A stretch of 51,462 nucleotides of DNA from Planctomycetota bacterium (GCA_014381825.1 JACNKX010000052.1:1-51462), one strand, 5' to 3'. Positions 1-9,357 are shown, numbered from the stretch's first letter. The notes: generated from the letters alone by a model not told the origin. Translations and numbers: made by a program.

Positions 1-51
1 TGAGGGCTCAAACCGCAGCCCGCTTCCGTTTACCCACTAATTCTTCCCTAG

Positions 52-177
52 AGCCTAATTTATGGTGATGGAGGAAACGACACGATCTTCGGTGATGGTG
101 GCAATGATGATATTCACGGGGGCGACGATAACGACACCATTCACGGCGACAACGGGTTCGGGGACAGCGGTGACGAT
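52..177 (+). other. RTX-repeat coding sequence upstream of the first start codon
   Basis: This stretch stays open in the frame of the next gene and, from about base 61, encodes further glycine/aspartate nonapeptide repeats of the GDGGNDxI type. It has no ATG, GTG or TTG in that frame, and the frame is closed by TAG at 49-51. The repeats therefore belong to the same protein, but its true N-terminus is missing. Either bases 1 to about 57 are foreign sequence joined at a contig end, or the gene is truncated or frameshifted. Confidence 0.6.
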
Positions 178-2736
178 GTGATACACGGCGGCGGTGGAAT
201 CGATGACCTATTTGGCAATGGCGGGAACGATGAACTGTATATTGAATACATCACCTTTTGGAATGACAGCCCGCTGCCTCCGGACGCTGAGACTGCGTCT
301 GGTGGCGAAGGAAATGACAAACTCGTTGGCGAAGCTGGGGGAAGCGGTTGCTCTTGTCAAGGCGGTCCCGGAGATGACCTCATTTTTGCGCAAGGCGGTC
401 GCGCGGTAGCGGGCGGCCAACTTGGTGGTTGGTCGGCCAACGTGGTCTACGGAGGCCCAGGAGATGACACAATCTTCGGCAGCGAAGACGACGACGAGAT
501 TAATGGCGGCCCTGACAACGATATTATTTTCGCCGCAGGTGGGATGGACGAAATTGAGGGTGAGAGTGGGAATGACACGATCTCAGGAGGGTCGGGGGTA
601 GATACGATTAATGGCGGCGACAACGACGATTGGATCGACGGCGGTAATGGCGGGGACATGATCGACGGTGGAACTGGCAATGACGAAATTGCCGGAATGG
701 ACGGCGCTGATGTGATCACAGACCCCGACCAACCCTATAACGGGATTGGCGGCAACCCTGCGTTTATGGATGTCAAAGGGACGGGAGACCCGGCGGATGG
801 CGACTGCGACTTGGAGAACGGCCATCCCGATATCGAATGTGATGGAATCGAGGTAACTGCCTCGATCGATCCCGAGCCCTCGAATGAAGCCGCGGCCGTG
901 ACGCTGTCTGGCACGATCGACGATCCGTACTCCAACGGCATCTACGATATTGTCATTGACTGGGGCGACGGTGCCACCGACACCCAGGACGACGTAACGG
1001 TGTATTCGTTTACGGAGGGACATACCTATGCGGACGACGGCACGTACACGGTGCAGGTGACCGTCACGGATATATCGGACCGGGATGATGCAGTAAGCTT
1101 TACGCACATCGTCAACAACCTGCCACCTGTACCTGTCATCACGGGCGGTGTCGGCGGACCGGAAGGAACGGCGATCACGCTGACCGGCAGCGCCACCGAC
1201 CCGGCGGCACCATATGACACCATTATCTCGCTAGATTGGTCAGTGACCAAAGGTGGAACCGCCTACGCCGCAGGCAGCGGGCCGTCTTTCAGCTTTACCC
1301 CCGATGACAATGGCAATTACGTTGTCACGCTCACCGCGGCGGACGAAGACGGTGGCTCGGGAAGCGCCAGCACGTCGTTGGCCGTAACGAATGTCGCGCC
1401 CAGCCTGACGGCTTCCCTATCAACCAGTGTCATCAATGAAGGATCCTCTGTAACAATTAGCGGAACGTATACCGATCCAGGCTCGGCCGACACGCATACC
1501 GTCGCAATCGACTGGGATGACGGTGCCTTCGGCGGCACGCCGGTTGTCGATACTTTTGCAGTCAGCGGCGGAAGTTTTACGAGAAGCTATACCTATCAGG
1601 ATGATGGACCGGGATACCATGTGGACGGCATGCCTGGCAACGGAACGCTAAGCGATGGCTACAGCATCGGCATCACCATCACCGACGACGATGGCGGCAG
1701 CGACACGGATTCGCAGGCGCTCACCGTCAACAACGTCGACCCCGTTGTGACGCTCGCCACGTCCGGCGACTTTGAGATAACGCTTGATGTCACCATCGAC
1801 GATCCTGGCACGGATGTTCCCTCGTACCACATCGACTGGGGCGACGGGTTCAGCGAGTCCCATCCCTATCTGTATTTCGACAATTATCAATTCAACCATG
1901 ACTATATGATGGAGGGCACGTACACGATTTCCGTAACGGTGGACGACGACGACGGCGGTTCCGGGTCGGCGTCGACAACAGCGACTGTCAGCCTGGGTGG
2001 CGGCGGGGCCTTTTTGACCCTCGCCGATCCCGGTGTTGGACCTCAATCGCCGCTAGCCGGCGCGATCTCGATGGACGCCGTCAAAGCAATGCTGCCGCAC
2101 GCCGTCGAGTACTGGCAAGAATCATCAGGTGTCACTTTCCAGCCGGTCAAGATTCGAATCGTCGATCTGCCCCATGGGCGGCTCGCTGCCGCGAATCCGG
2201 ATTCGGGCACGATATTCGTTGACAAGGATGCGTCGGGATACGGCTGGTTCGCAAGTGAGCATCGTACAGCCGCGGCGATGGCTGGCCGTGTCGATTTGCT
2301 TTCCGCGCTGACGCACGAACTGGGCCACGTCTCAGGCCGGCATCATGACGATCACGGGCCAATGGGCGAGTACTTGGCTCTCGGCACCCGCAGCATGCCG
2401 GAAGCGGATCATCGGCAACATGAATTAACCGTCCTCGCCGTCGACCGCTACTTCGGCGCGGCCCTGCCGCTCGCAAGTCAGCGCAGCACCACTCTGGGAT
2501 CGGGCCTGTCTGACGTAGAACTGTTGCCACCGACAAATGACAAATTGTCGGATCGCAAGCGACTTGTCGCTCCACTTGCTCGGGAAGTCGTTGATGTCAA
2601 GTTGCTGGACAACGGCCCTCCAGCGACTGTGGATTCGGGCGGCGGTGCAGATGACGAATTGGATCTGTTGCTGGGAGGCGACGCAGAGTTGCAAATGGAT
2701 GTCGAAACCGGTGAACTCACGCGCATGCTGTCCTAA
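178..2736 (+). CDS. Secreted RTX/PKD-repeat protein with metzincin-like zinc motif (5' partial)
   Basis: Probably a large calcium-binding extracellular protein. Residues 1-185 are RTX-type repeats (GGxGNDxI, GGxDNDxI) that fold into a calcium-bound beta-roll. Residues about 220-605 hold about four PKD-like modules, recognisable by WGDG and DDDGGS motifs. The C-terminal 230 residues contain HELGHVSGRHH at 713-723, which fits the metzincin zinc consensus HExxHxxGxxH, with a Met (GPMGEY) shortly after it. This suggests a protease domain or a relative of one. The listed start is GTG at 178, but repeat coding continues upstream of it without any start codon, so the real protein was longer at its N-terminus. 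The TPR gene follows after 16 bases. Substrate and activity are unknown. The RTX/PKD assignment is firm; the protease role is inferred from one motif. Confidence 0.8.
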   Translation: MIHGGGGIDDLFGNGGNDELYIEYITFWNDSPLPPDAETASGGEGNDKLVGEAGGSGCSCQGGPGDDLIFAQGGRAVAGGQLGGWSANVVYGGPGDDTIFGSEDDDEINGGPDNDIIFAAGGMDEIEGESGNDTISGGSGVDTINGGDNDDWIDGGNGGDMIDGGTGNDEIAGMDGADVITDPDQPYNGIGGNPAFMDVKGTGDPADGDCDLENGHPDIECDGIEVTASIDPEPSNEAAAVTLSGTIDDPYSNGIYDIVIDWGDGATDTQDDVTVYSFTEGHTYADDGTYTVQVTVTDISDRDDAVSFTHIVNNLPPVPVITGGVGGPEGTAITLTGSATDPAAPYDTIISLDWSVTKGGTAYAAGSGPSFSFTPDDNGNYVVTLTAADEDGGSGSASTSLAVTNVAPSLTASLSTSVINEGSSVTISGTYTDPGSADTHTVAIDWDDGAFGGTPVVDTFAVSGGSFTRSYTYQDDGPGYHVDGMPGNGTLSDGYSIGITITDDDGGSDTDSQALTVNNVDPVVTLATSGDFEITLDVTIDDPGTDVPSYHIDWGDGFSESHPYLYFDNYQFNHDYMMEGTYTISVTVDDDDGGSGSASTTATVSLGGGGAFLTLADPGVGPQSPLAGAISMDAVKAMLPHAVEYWQESSGVTFQPVKIRIVDLPHGRLAAANPDSGTIFVDKDASGYGWFASEHRTAAAMAGRVDLLSALTHELGHVSGRHHDDHGPMGEYLALGTRSMPEADHRQHELTVLAVDRYFGAALPLASQRSTTLGSGLSDVELLPPTNDKLSDRKRLVAPLAREVVDVKLLDNGPPATVDSGGGADDELDLLLGGDAELQMDVETGELTRMLS

Positions 2737-2752
2737 CGCAGGACAAGGTCAC

Positions 2753-3862
2753 ATGCCACGACATCCGCAGCGTGATGCGACCGGCGAACTCCGTATTAAA
2801 CGTGCGGCTGCGGAACTTGATGTGTCGGCGATTGACAGCCTAATGGCTGCATTTGCAGAGTCAACGTCTCTCCCGTCGGAGGAGGATATAGCTGCCCCGA
2901 CGCCGAGTGACGAGTCGCCGTCGGACACGCTCAATGTTCCGTTTCGTGTTGCAGTTCGTCTGCTCAAGTCGGGAGCCTACGAAGAATGTATTGCGATTCT
3001 GGACGGAGTCATCGCGGCCACCCCTGACGCAGGCCGCGGATACCACTTGCGCGGCGTCGCGCACATGCGGCTCAAGCAGTATCAACTCGCCATCAGCGAC
3101 TTCACCGCGGCAATCGAGTGCGAACCGCAACTCGCCGCAGCGTATAGCAACCGCGGCTACGCCTATCTGACCCGAGACCAGCTAGATCTTGCTATTCAGG
3201 ACTTTACGCATGCCATCGCACTCAACCCTGAACTGGCGCTGGCGCACGCCAACCTGGGCATCGCGCTGGCAAGCCAAGGCCGCTATGATGACGCGATTGG
3301 CAGCTTCAGTGAGGCCATCCGCCTCGATCCCAATTTGCGAAATGCCTATCAGAATCGAGGCGTCGCGCAACTCGCGAGAGGGGAATATGAAGAAGCCAGA
3401 CGCGACCTGGACGAGGCAGTCTCGCGCGGCTCCGGTTCGTCAACTGCCTTTTACAACCGCGGGTTCTTGTTCATCGCGAGCGGCGACTTTGAACGCGCAC
3501 TGCAAGATTTGAGCAACGCCATCCGGGTCCAACCCGAATTGGCCGACGCGTACTTCCTGCGTGGCGACATCTTCCGCGCTAGGCAACAGCTGAAACGAGC
3601 GATCGCCGAGTATACAAGCTCGCTAGAATATCGCGAACTCTTCACTTTGGCTCGCTTTCATCGCGGTGAGAGCTTTTTGGAGATCGGCGATCATCAGTCC
3701 GCGATCGACGACTTTACGGCGCTGATCGAGGAAAACGCGCATTCGAGCCAAGCGTTTTTCAGTCGTGGTGCCGCATACGCCGCGAGAGGAGATGTGGTAT
3801 TGGCAAAACGCGATTATGAGGAGGCATTGCGTCTCGATGTTCCGGAGCATGCGGATGACTGA
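2753..3862 (+). CDS. Tetratricopeptide-repeat protein
   Basis: Predicted 369-residue protein. After a variable, acidic N-terminal region of about 65 residues it consists of eight or nine tandem 34-residue TPR units, with the usual signatures such as AYSNRGYAYL, AIQDFTHAI and ALAHANLGIAL. TPRs form a protein-binding solenoid. No catalytic domain, signal peptide or membrane segment is visible, so it is probably a cytoplasmic scaffold. The open frame extends back to an ATG at 2537 inside the RTX gene, but that extension reads as an out-of-frame copy of the upstream gene, so ATG 2753 is preferred. It lies 16 bases after the RTX gene in the same direction and is probably co-transcribed with it. 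Partner unknown. Confidence 0.88.
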   Translation: MPRHPQRDATGELRIKRAAAELDVSAIDSLMAAFAESTSLPSEEDIAAPTPSDESPSDTLNVPFRVAVRLLKSGAYEECIAILDGVIAATPDAGRGYHLRGVAHMRLKQYQLAISDFTAAIECEPQLAAAYSNRGYAYLTRDQLDLAIQDFTHAIALNPELALAHANLGIALASQGRYDDAIGSFSEAIRLDPNLRNAYQNRGVAQLARGEYEEARRDLDEAVSRGSGSSTAFYNRGFLFIASGDFERALQDLSNAIRVQPELADAYFLRGDIFRARQQLKRAIAEYTSSLEYRELFTLARFHRGESFLEIGDHQSAIDDFTALIEENAHSSQAFFSRGAAYAARGDVVLAKRDYEEALRLDVPEHADD

Positions 3863-3896
3863 GTAAGTCGCCACCCTGGAGTCATGGAGAACTCGC

Positions 3897-4062
3897 TTAT
3901 TCAACAGATGCGCCTTCCGCTCGCTCGTCGGTCGGCAGCAACAAGCCGACGACGAGCCCCATCACGATATTTACCGAAAATGACGTTGGCCCGATCCACT
4001 GGAAGCTGACCGGCAGCAGTTGCGTGACCGGGCCGTGCGCACCTAACGAGTCGAACGATCAA
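3897..4062 (-). pseudogene. C-terminal remnant of a membrane protein, possibly a sodium:solute symporter
   Basis: The complementary strand reads as a coherent protein tail of about 53 residues ending at a stop: a segment with VSFQWIGPTSF, then a hydrophobic helix (VNIVMGLVVGLLL) and a short acidic tail. An in-frame TGA lies just upstream, and no convincing coding sequence continues beyond it. The hydrophobic pattern and the final helix resemble the end of sodium:solute symporters, but this identification is weak. It occupies most of the gap between the TPR gene and the convergent TrhO/RluA gene and looks like gene decay. Confidence 0.4.
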
Positions 4063-4151
4063 GTCGAAACCATGCTCAACCTGACCGCACTGGCGATGTG
4101 GACCGACGCGTCTCAGTTTTCGTTCGTGACAAGGCTAACGGAACGCGTTCT

Positions 4152-5954
4152 TCACTTCCGGATTACAGTCGCTATCGACACCCAATCTGGCAACCGTGCC
4201 TCAAAGCTCACGCGCTCGCTCGTTAACGGGTGATTGAAGGCGATTCGCCGTGCGTGCAGACAGAGTGGCGGATCGGTCAGCGAAAGGGTTTGCTTGGGGC
4301 CGACTTGTTTATCCTGTAAATAGAGCGGATCACCGACGATGGGCAAACCTAGATGCCAAAGGTGCAGGCGTATCTGATTCGTCCGTCCAGTGATTGGCCG
4401 AGCCTCGACGAATGATGTCCCATCATCGAGCCGCTGCAACACGCTGAATTCGGTGAGCGATTCCAAGCCGCCTGACTCAATCGTGCGAACACCGACGGCT
4501 CCGTTCTCTGCGCTGATCGGAGCGTCGCAAGCAAACTCGTCATGCGCCGGATGCCCGTGGACCTGGGCGATGTACGCCTTCTCGACTTCACGACGCTGGA
4601 ACTGTGGTTGAAGCAATCCTGCGATGTGCTTCGTACGACTCATCACGATCACGCCTGTCGTATTCGAGTCGAGACGATGTGCGACCCGCGGCCGTTCCGG
4701 GCGATACGCCTCGGCCATGATGTGCATTAACGTGTTGCGATTGAACTGACCGCAGGCATGAACCGGCAGCGGAGCGGGTTTGTTGACCACGATGATCGAT
4801 TTGTCTTCAAACAGGATCTGGATGTCCGCGTTGATTTCGGGCTCGATCATGCGCGGCAAGATGTGGTGGAAGCGTTCGCCCGAATAGACGATCCGTGTCG
4901 GCGAAACGGGCCCCTCGTCGTTGACCATGTCGCCGGCGTCGAAGATTCCCTGCCACCGTTCACGTTGGACGTGCGGCAAGCAGCTACAAAGGAACTCGAT
5001 GAACTCAAAACCGTCGAACCGTTGTGGCACTTTGATAGGTCGTCTGTTCTGGTACGGCGTGCTACCAGGGAGCGGTGTCGTGGCGACACGAATCGCTTCT
5101 TGGCGCTGGTCGATGGTGATGCTTAAACGCTCTTCCGGCTCTTTATAGCAAAACGGACACGATTGACTGGGAACGTATTTCAGCGATTGTTGGTCTTCGA
5201 CGGTGAGCGGCTCCTGGCACACGAAACACAATGCGGCATCCGTCTCTTGCAGCTGCGAATCGAGCGCGACGCGGTGATCGAACACAAAGCAATCACCGTC
5301 GTAATGATCGCTTCCGCACTCTTCAAAGTACTTGAGAATCCCGCCATCCAACTGGAAGATCTGCTTGAAACCTTCGCGTTCCATGAACGGCCCAGCCTTC
5401 TCACAACGAATGCCGCCCGTGCAAAACATAACGACCGGCTGCTCTTTCAATTCCTCTGGCAGTCGTCCAACGGCGTCGGGAAACTCGCGAAAGTGATCGA
5501 CACCCATCGTCTGTGCATTGCGGAACGTGCCGAGTTTGACTTCGTAGTCGTTGCGCGTATCAAGCAGTGTGACCGGGCGGCCTTCGTCAAGCCACTGTTT
5601 CAGTTCGCGGGCGGGGAGTTTAGGAGACGGCCGCGTGCCTGGGTCGATCCCTTCGACGCCAAAGGCGATGATCTCTTTCTTGATCCGCACTAGCATGCGA
5701 TTGAAGGGCTGGTGGTCGCTGAAACTTTCCTTAATCGGCAAATCTTCGAGTCCCGGGATATTACGGACTTCGACAAGCAGCTTATCGATCGCGGCACGGC
5801 TACCGGCAACGAACAGATTGATCCCTTCGGTGCTGATCAAGATCGTTCCCCTCAGCCCCCATCGCACGCACCGCTTTCGAAAGCGGCGGCGAAGTTCTTT
5901 TAGGTCATCGAGGGGGACGAATTTATAGGCGGCGATGTTGACGACGTCGTTCAT
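4152..5954 (-). CDS. Fusion: TrhO-type tRNA uridine hydroxylase (rhodanese) + RluA-family pseudouridine synthase
   Basis: A 600-residue two-domain protein. Residues 1-235 match TrhO (YceA), which makes 5-hydroxyuridine at tRNA position 34. They include an N-terminal acylphosphatase-like part (GTILISTEGIN) and a rhodanese domain with the family active site CTGGIRCEK at 178-186. Residues 243-270 carry two CxxC pairs (CFVC, CPFC) that look like a zinc knuckle. Residues about 313-370 resemble an S4-like RNA-binding region. Residues about 378-600 are an RluA-type pseudouridine synthase with HRLDSNTTG (catalytic Asp429) and a GRTNQIRLHL motif. Both halves keep their key residues, so a bifunctional RNA-modifying enzyme is likely. 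The start codon overlaps the stop of the upstream membrane protein gene (ATGA). The RNA target of the synthase half is not deducible. Confidence 0.9.
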   Translation of the reverse strand: MNDVVNIAAYKFVPLDDLKELRRRFRKRCVRWGLRGTILISTEGINLFVAGSRAAIDKLLVEVRNIPGLEDLPIKESFSDHQPFNRMLVRIKKEIIAFGVEGIDPGTRPSPKLPARELKQWLDEGRPVTLLDTRNDYEVKLGTFRNAQTMGVDHFREFPDAVGRLPEELKEQPVVMFCTGGIRCEKAGPFMEREGFKQIFQLDGGILKYFEECGSDHYDGDCFVFDHRVALDSQLQETDAALCFVCQEPLTVEDQQSLKYVPSQSCPFCYKEPEERLSITIDQRQEAIRVATTPLPGSTPYQNRRPIKVPQRFDGFEFIEFLCSCLPHVQRERWQGIFDAGDMVNDEGPVSPTRIVYSGERFHHILPRMIEPEINADIQILFEDKSIIVVNKPAPLPVHACGQFNRNTLMHIMAEAYRPERPRVAHRLDSNTTGVIVMSRTKHIAGLLQPQFQRREVEKAYIAQVHGHPAHDEFACDAPISAENGAVGVRTIESGGLESLTEFSVLQRLDDGTSFVEARPITGRTNQIRLHLWHLGLPIVGDPLYLQDKQVGPKQTLSLTDPPLCLHARRIAFNHPLTSERVSFEARLPDWVSIATVIRK

Positions 5955-7846
5955 GCGGCAGCAGGATCGTTTTCCGTGAGGCCAAGGAATTCATTCACGA
6001 CCGCTGCGACCATCGTCAGGTCGGCTCGGTCGTGTCCCGTCATGATACCGACCGAAGTCCCTTTGCGGGACTGGATCAAGACGTGATAGATCGTGCGATT
6101 GTTAACTTGAGTTCCGCTGCCCGTCACGTCCACAGACTCCAGGTCGTAGCGATGCCAACGAAACGTCTTACGGAAGAAGGGACCACGACGCAGTAGAGTC
6201 AACGCGTTGTGTTCGGCCGTTATCCGAAACCGTCTTCGCCCGGCGATCAATCCGATGAGCACGCCAACGCTTCCCATGCCACCAAAACTTAGAAGAAATA
6301 CGAAAGCAATCATCAGTTGGCTCACGTCAGCTTTCCTAAATCCGTGGTGAAGTGCGTCCCATCCAACACCAATCGCGATGCCAACCCCAATCGCCGCGAA
6401 GATTAAGCCGAAGATCACAATTCCGGCGTATCGAAACACTCCTCTCGGCGGCACATCAATGCGGATGCCGCCGATGACCCGTTCGACGGTGATTCGGCTG
6501 TTTTGAGTTGGTGTCGCCAGACCGGACTCGTCACGATTGACGACTGCAGGTCGAAACTTCCCATGACCGGTTAATCGTTGTAGTCCCAAGGCTTGATTCA
6601 ATTCGGCGGCAATCCATACGATTTCTGCGTCGTCCAACTGGCTAAGGCAGCCGAATTTCTTGTCACTCGTCGGGAGGATTTGCAGCTCTTTGACAGGAGT
6701 ATTGTTGACCTCTATGCCACTGTTGCCGCAACGTATTTCCTCGATTTGACCGACCGACCACTCGCGAGTCGACTTGCCGAAGATCGAGTGGCGTATGACC
6801 ATCACGAGATCGTCGGCGGTGGCAATCGTCGCATGGCGACGCCCCATGTTTACTGCGCTGGTTAATAGCGCGACACCGACGGCGACGAAGGGAAGGCTGA
6901 GGAGCAACATCATCCACGGCGGCCCATCACCTTCCACCTGGATCACGCCGGCGGCTCCCAGTACTCCCACCACGACGAAGATACTCATAAACGCGTTCCA
7001 AATCATGGCGAAGAAGAACAAGCCCTTCGATCCCTTCCAGAGCCCGACCGGTGGAATCTCGATCGTTATACCGTAAGGTCGCCGATCGATCGTTGCTGTA
7101 CTGTCCGCCGGTTGATCGGGAATGGTCGGTAACACGTCCTTCTCGATCGGGCCTTCGACGACTTCGATTATTCGTGCAGTTGATTCGCTCTCAGTAAGTT
7201 GGCTTGGCTGGCGATTGATCGTGGTGGACTGAACGCTGACGTCTGCTTCGAGTCGCGGTGCAAGTTCTTCGGCGAGTCGCACAAGTATCTCGCGAGGGTA
7301 GGCTGCTGCGATCAGAAACTTGCCCTTGCCTCCGGTTATTGCCATCAACGCGGTCGCAGAGTCTCCCATCCACACTTTTGTGTTCCGTAATTGATGCTCC
7401 TTATCTCCGCTAATGTGCTCGCTGGAATCAACGACTCGTAGCTGTTGAATGCCGGAAGTCTTGCGTTTGCGTTTCAGTCTGGCGAGAAAGAATCGCTCCT
7501 TCACCGAGATCCTTCCACCCCGAATTTCGACCTCGCAGCGAGTGCGATTACAGACGATTGCCAAGCCACCGAACAGTAGCCCTAGTCCCGGTATCAGCCC
7601 GATCAATCCGAAGCATCCAAAAGCGATCGAAAACAAGCCGATTCCAGCGTCTTTCTTTAAGTCATCGATCCCGCCAAGAACTGGACCGGACATCCAAGCA
7701 AGCATCATCAACGACATGATCAGTCCGACGCCCACGACCGCCCAACCAAGGTGCCGGGCTCGACCAAGCTGCCGCGCCGGCAACTTGTACCGTACGCCAT
7801 CGCCCAAATAGTCGGTCGTGAAATCTAGCTGCTCGAATTCACTCAT
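5951..7846 (-). CDS. Membrane protein with three repeated TM-pair/PH-like modules
   Basis: Predicted 631-residue protein of unknown function. It appears to be built from three repeats of one unit: a short motif (KLPARQLG, IPPVGLWKGSKG or VPPRGVFRYAG), a pair of hydrophobic helices, then a basic beta-rich stretch of the kind seen in bacterial PH-like domains (for example RRFRITAEHNALTLLRRG). A Pro/Thr-rich linker separates units one and two. The open frame extends 65 codons further upstream, but ATG 7846 is preceded by GGAGAAG at good spacing, so it is chosen. The gene ends in an ATGA overlap with the TrhO/RluA fusion, which implies translational coupling. A link between membrane and RNA modification is possible, but that is inference from position only. 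Confidence 0.75.
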   Translation of the reverse strand: MSEFEQLDFTTDYLGDGVRYKLPARQLGRARHLGWAVVGVGLIMSLMMLAWMSGPVLGGIDDLKKDAGIGLFSIAFGCFGLIGLIPGLGLLFGGLAIVCNRTRCEVEIRGGRISVKERFFLARLKRKRKTSGIQQLRVVDSSEHISGDKEHQLRNTKVWMGDSATALMAITGGKGKFLIAAAYPREILVRLAEELAPRLEADVSVQSTTINRQPSQLTESESTARIIEVVEGPIEKDVLPTIPDQPADSTATIDRRPYGITIEIPPVGLWKGSKGLFFFAMIWNAFMSIFVVVGVLGAAGVIQVEGDGPPWMMLLLSLPFVAVGVALLTSAVNMGRRHATIATADDLVMVIRHSIFGKSTREWSVGQIEEIRCGNSGIEVNNTPVKELQILPTSDKKFGCLSQLDDAEIVWIAAELNQALGLQRLTGHGKFRPAVVNRDESGLATPTQNSRITVERVIGGIRIDVPPRGVFRYAGIVIFGLIFAAIGVGIAIGVGWDALHHGFRKADVSQLMIAFVFLLSFGGMGSVGVLIGLIAGRRRFRITAEHNALTLLRRGPFFRKTFRWHRYDLESVDVTGSGTQVNNRTIYHVLIQSRKGTSVGIMTGHDRADLTMVAAVVNEFLGLTENDPAAA

Positions 7847-8070
7847 GTATCTTCTCCGACACGTCGTTCGTCTGTGTGGGTTCGCGCATGGAAGCGAATC
7901 ACTGATTTGGCTGGGCGACAACTCAATGCTTGGGAAGGCATAATGTAACACCGTGGCTGGGTCTTCGAGCCGCCGTTGGTGTCGTGGAAGCTGCGGCAAC
8001 ATGCCCCAGCCACGTACTCCAATGTAAATCTTGAAATGCACTCTACGTAACCCTAGCTGGTCGCGTGAGG

Positions 8071-9357
8071 TTAAGTTGCGAGCGGATCCGAAGTGTGCGG
8101 CGGTTTCGCGCTCATGACCAGTGTTGCTGCAAACAGCGGAACGATGGCAAATGCGATTAACGCCACGTCATACGAGCCGAGCCGATCGCTCGCCAAAGCA
8201 AACGGCACCGGGCCGGCGGCAGATGCCAGGATCATCACGGCAAAGGCTAGTCCACGCACCGCACCTTGATGTGCTCGCCCGTAATAGTTCAACCACACGA
8301 CATTTCCCGTCGTTCGCATAACGCTGCCGTGCAATCCGAGCAATACTGCATAAACCACCGCGAACGCGGGATGAGGCATCACCATGACGATGACGGTTGC
8401 CAACACGAGCATCAACATGGCGATGACTAGCAAGTGGCGGTTCGAATAGCGATCTGTCAGCCAGCCAGCTCCGAAAGCTGCGAGTGTAGCGATGGCCGCT
8501 TGAATCGAGAGCAATGCCACGGCCCAAAAGTTTGAAACACCGTGGCTGCCTAGCAGGTTGACTTGATGGAAAATCAGACCCGTGCCAACCATGCCACTTG
8601 TCGCCGGCACGGCCAGCAACTTCCAGAACGTCGGATCGCGAAGAACCTGCGCCACGCTCCAACCTGATACGGTCCCGCCCTTCGGTTCCCGAGAGTGCGC
8701 CAACGAATCGAGCCCATCTGGTTGCAGACCGAGGTCCTCTGGACGGTCACGAATAAATAGCAACGAGGGCAAAACGAGTGATGCCGAAACGAGGCAGCCC
8801 AGAACAAACCAAGCGGTGCGCCAACTGTATTGCGTGCATAGCCATAGGTTCAGCAATGGAATGGTCATCACCGAGACACTGCCCCCGATTCCAGAGATCG
8901 CCGACGCAAAGCCTCGTCGACGCTCGAACCATTCGCCGACCAGCCATGTCCCGACGAGTGTCAACGCGCCTTGGCCGAGTGGGCGAATCAACATGAATCC
9001 AATATAGAGCCCAACGATTCCCTCAGCTCGCGACATACAGATACACGCTCCGCCCAGCAGCAAAGCGATGATAGGGAGTAGCAACCTCGCGCCAAGTCGG
9101 TCGACGAGCCAGCCAACGAATGGAAGCGCAATTCCACTGAGTATCGTCGCAAAGGCATACGCTAGTGAGAATGGAGTTTCGAGAACACCGAGCCCCTCGA
9201 TCATTGGCCCCTTAAACGCCGCCACCGAATAGGATTGCCCCGGAGCGGACATGAACTGAGCGGCCGCGGCAAAGCCGAGCATGGTCCATCCGGGAAAGAA
9301 CCGGTACGAACGCTTGGGTTCTTTCGAGGGTGCAGCAACCGTGGCGACTTCGGACAA
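8071..9357 (-). CDS. Major facilitator superfamily transporter
   Basis: A 428-residue protein with about 12 hydrophobic helices, the size and layout of a major facilitator superfamily permease. The loop after helix 2 carries the family motif GWLVDRLGARLLLP (variant of GxLaDrxGrkxxl), and a related copy GWLTDRYSNRHLL follows helix 8. It resembles the monocarboxylate/oxalate-formate antiporter branch, but the substrate cannot be read from the sequence. The start appears to be TTG, preceded by AAGGAACGATAGG; an ATG slightly upstream runs into a stop after four codons. It is oriented like the downstream membrane protein gene but about 220 bases from it, so it is probably a separate unit. Confidence 0.87.
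   Translation of the reverse strand: MSEVATVAAPSKEPKRSYRFFPGWTMLGFAAAAQFMSAPGQSYSVAAFKGPMIEGLGVLETPFSLAYAFATILSGIALPFVGWLVDRLGARLLLPIIALLLGGACICMSRAEGIVGLYIGFMLIRPLGQGALTLVGTWLVGEWFERRRGFASAISGIGGSVSVMTIPLLNLWLCTQYSWRTAWFVLGCLVSASLVLPSLLFIRDRPEDLGLQPDGLDSLAHSREPKGGTVSGWSVAQVLRDPTFWKLLAVPATSGMVGTGLIFHQVNLLGSHGVSNFWAVALLSIQAAIATLAAFGAGWLTDRYSNRHLLVIAMLMLVLATVIVMVMPHPAFAVVYAVLLGLHGSVMRTTGNVVWLNYYGRAHQGAVRGLAFAVMILASAAGPVPFALASDRLGSYDVALIAFAIVPLFAATLVMSAKPPHTSDPLAT

Noticed and set aside
583-1107. Long minus-strand frame opposite the RTX/PKD gene
   Set aside because: It is the complement of GC-biased repeat coding; the plus strand carries clear domains.
2537-2752. Upstream extension of the TPR gene
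   Set aside because: It overlaps the RTX/PKD gene and its translation has no TPR or signal character.
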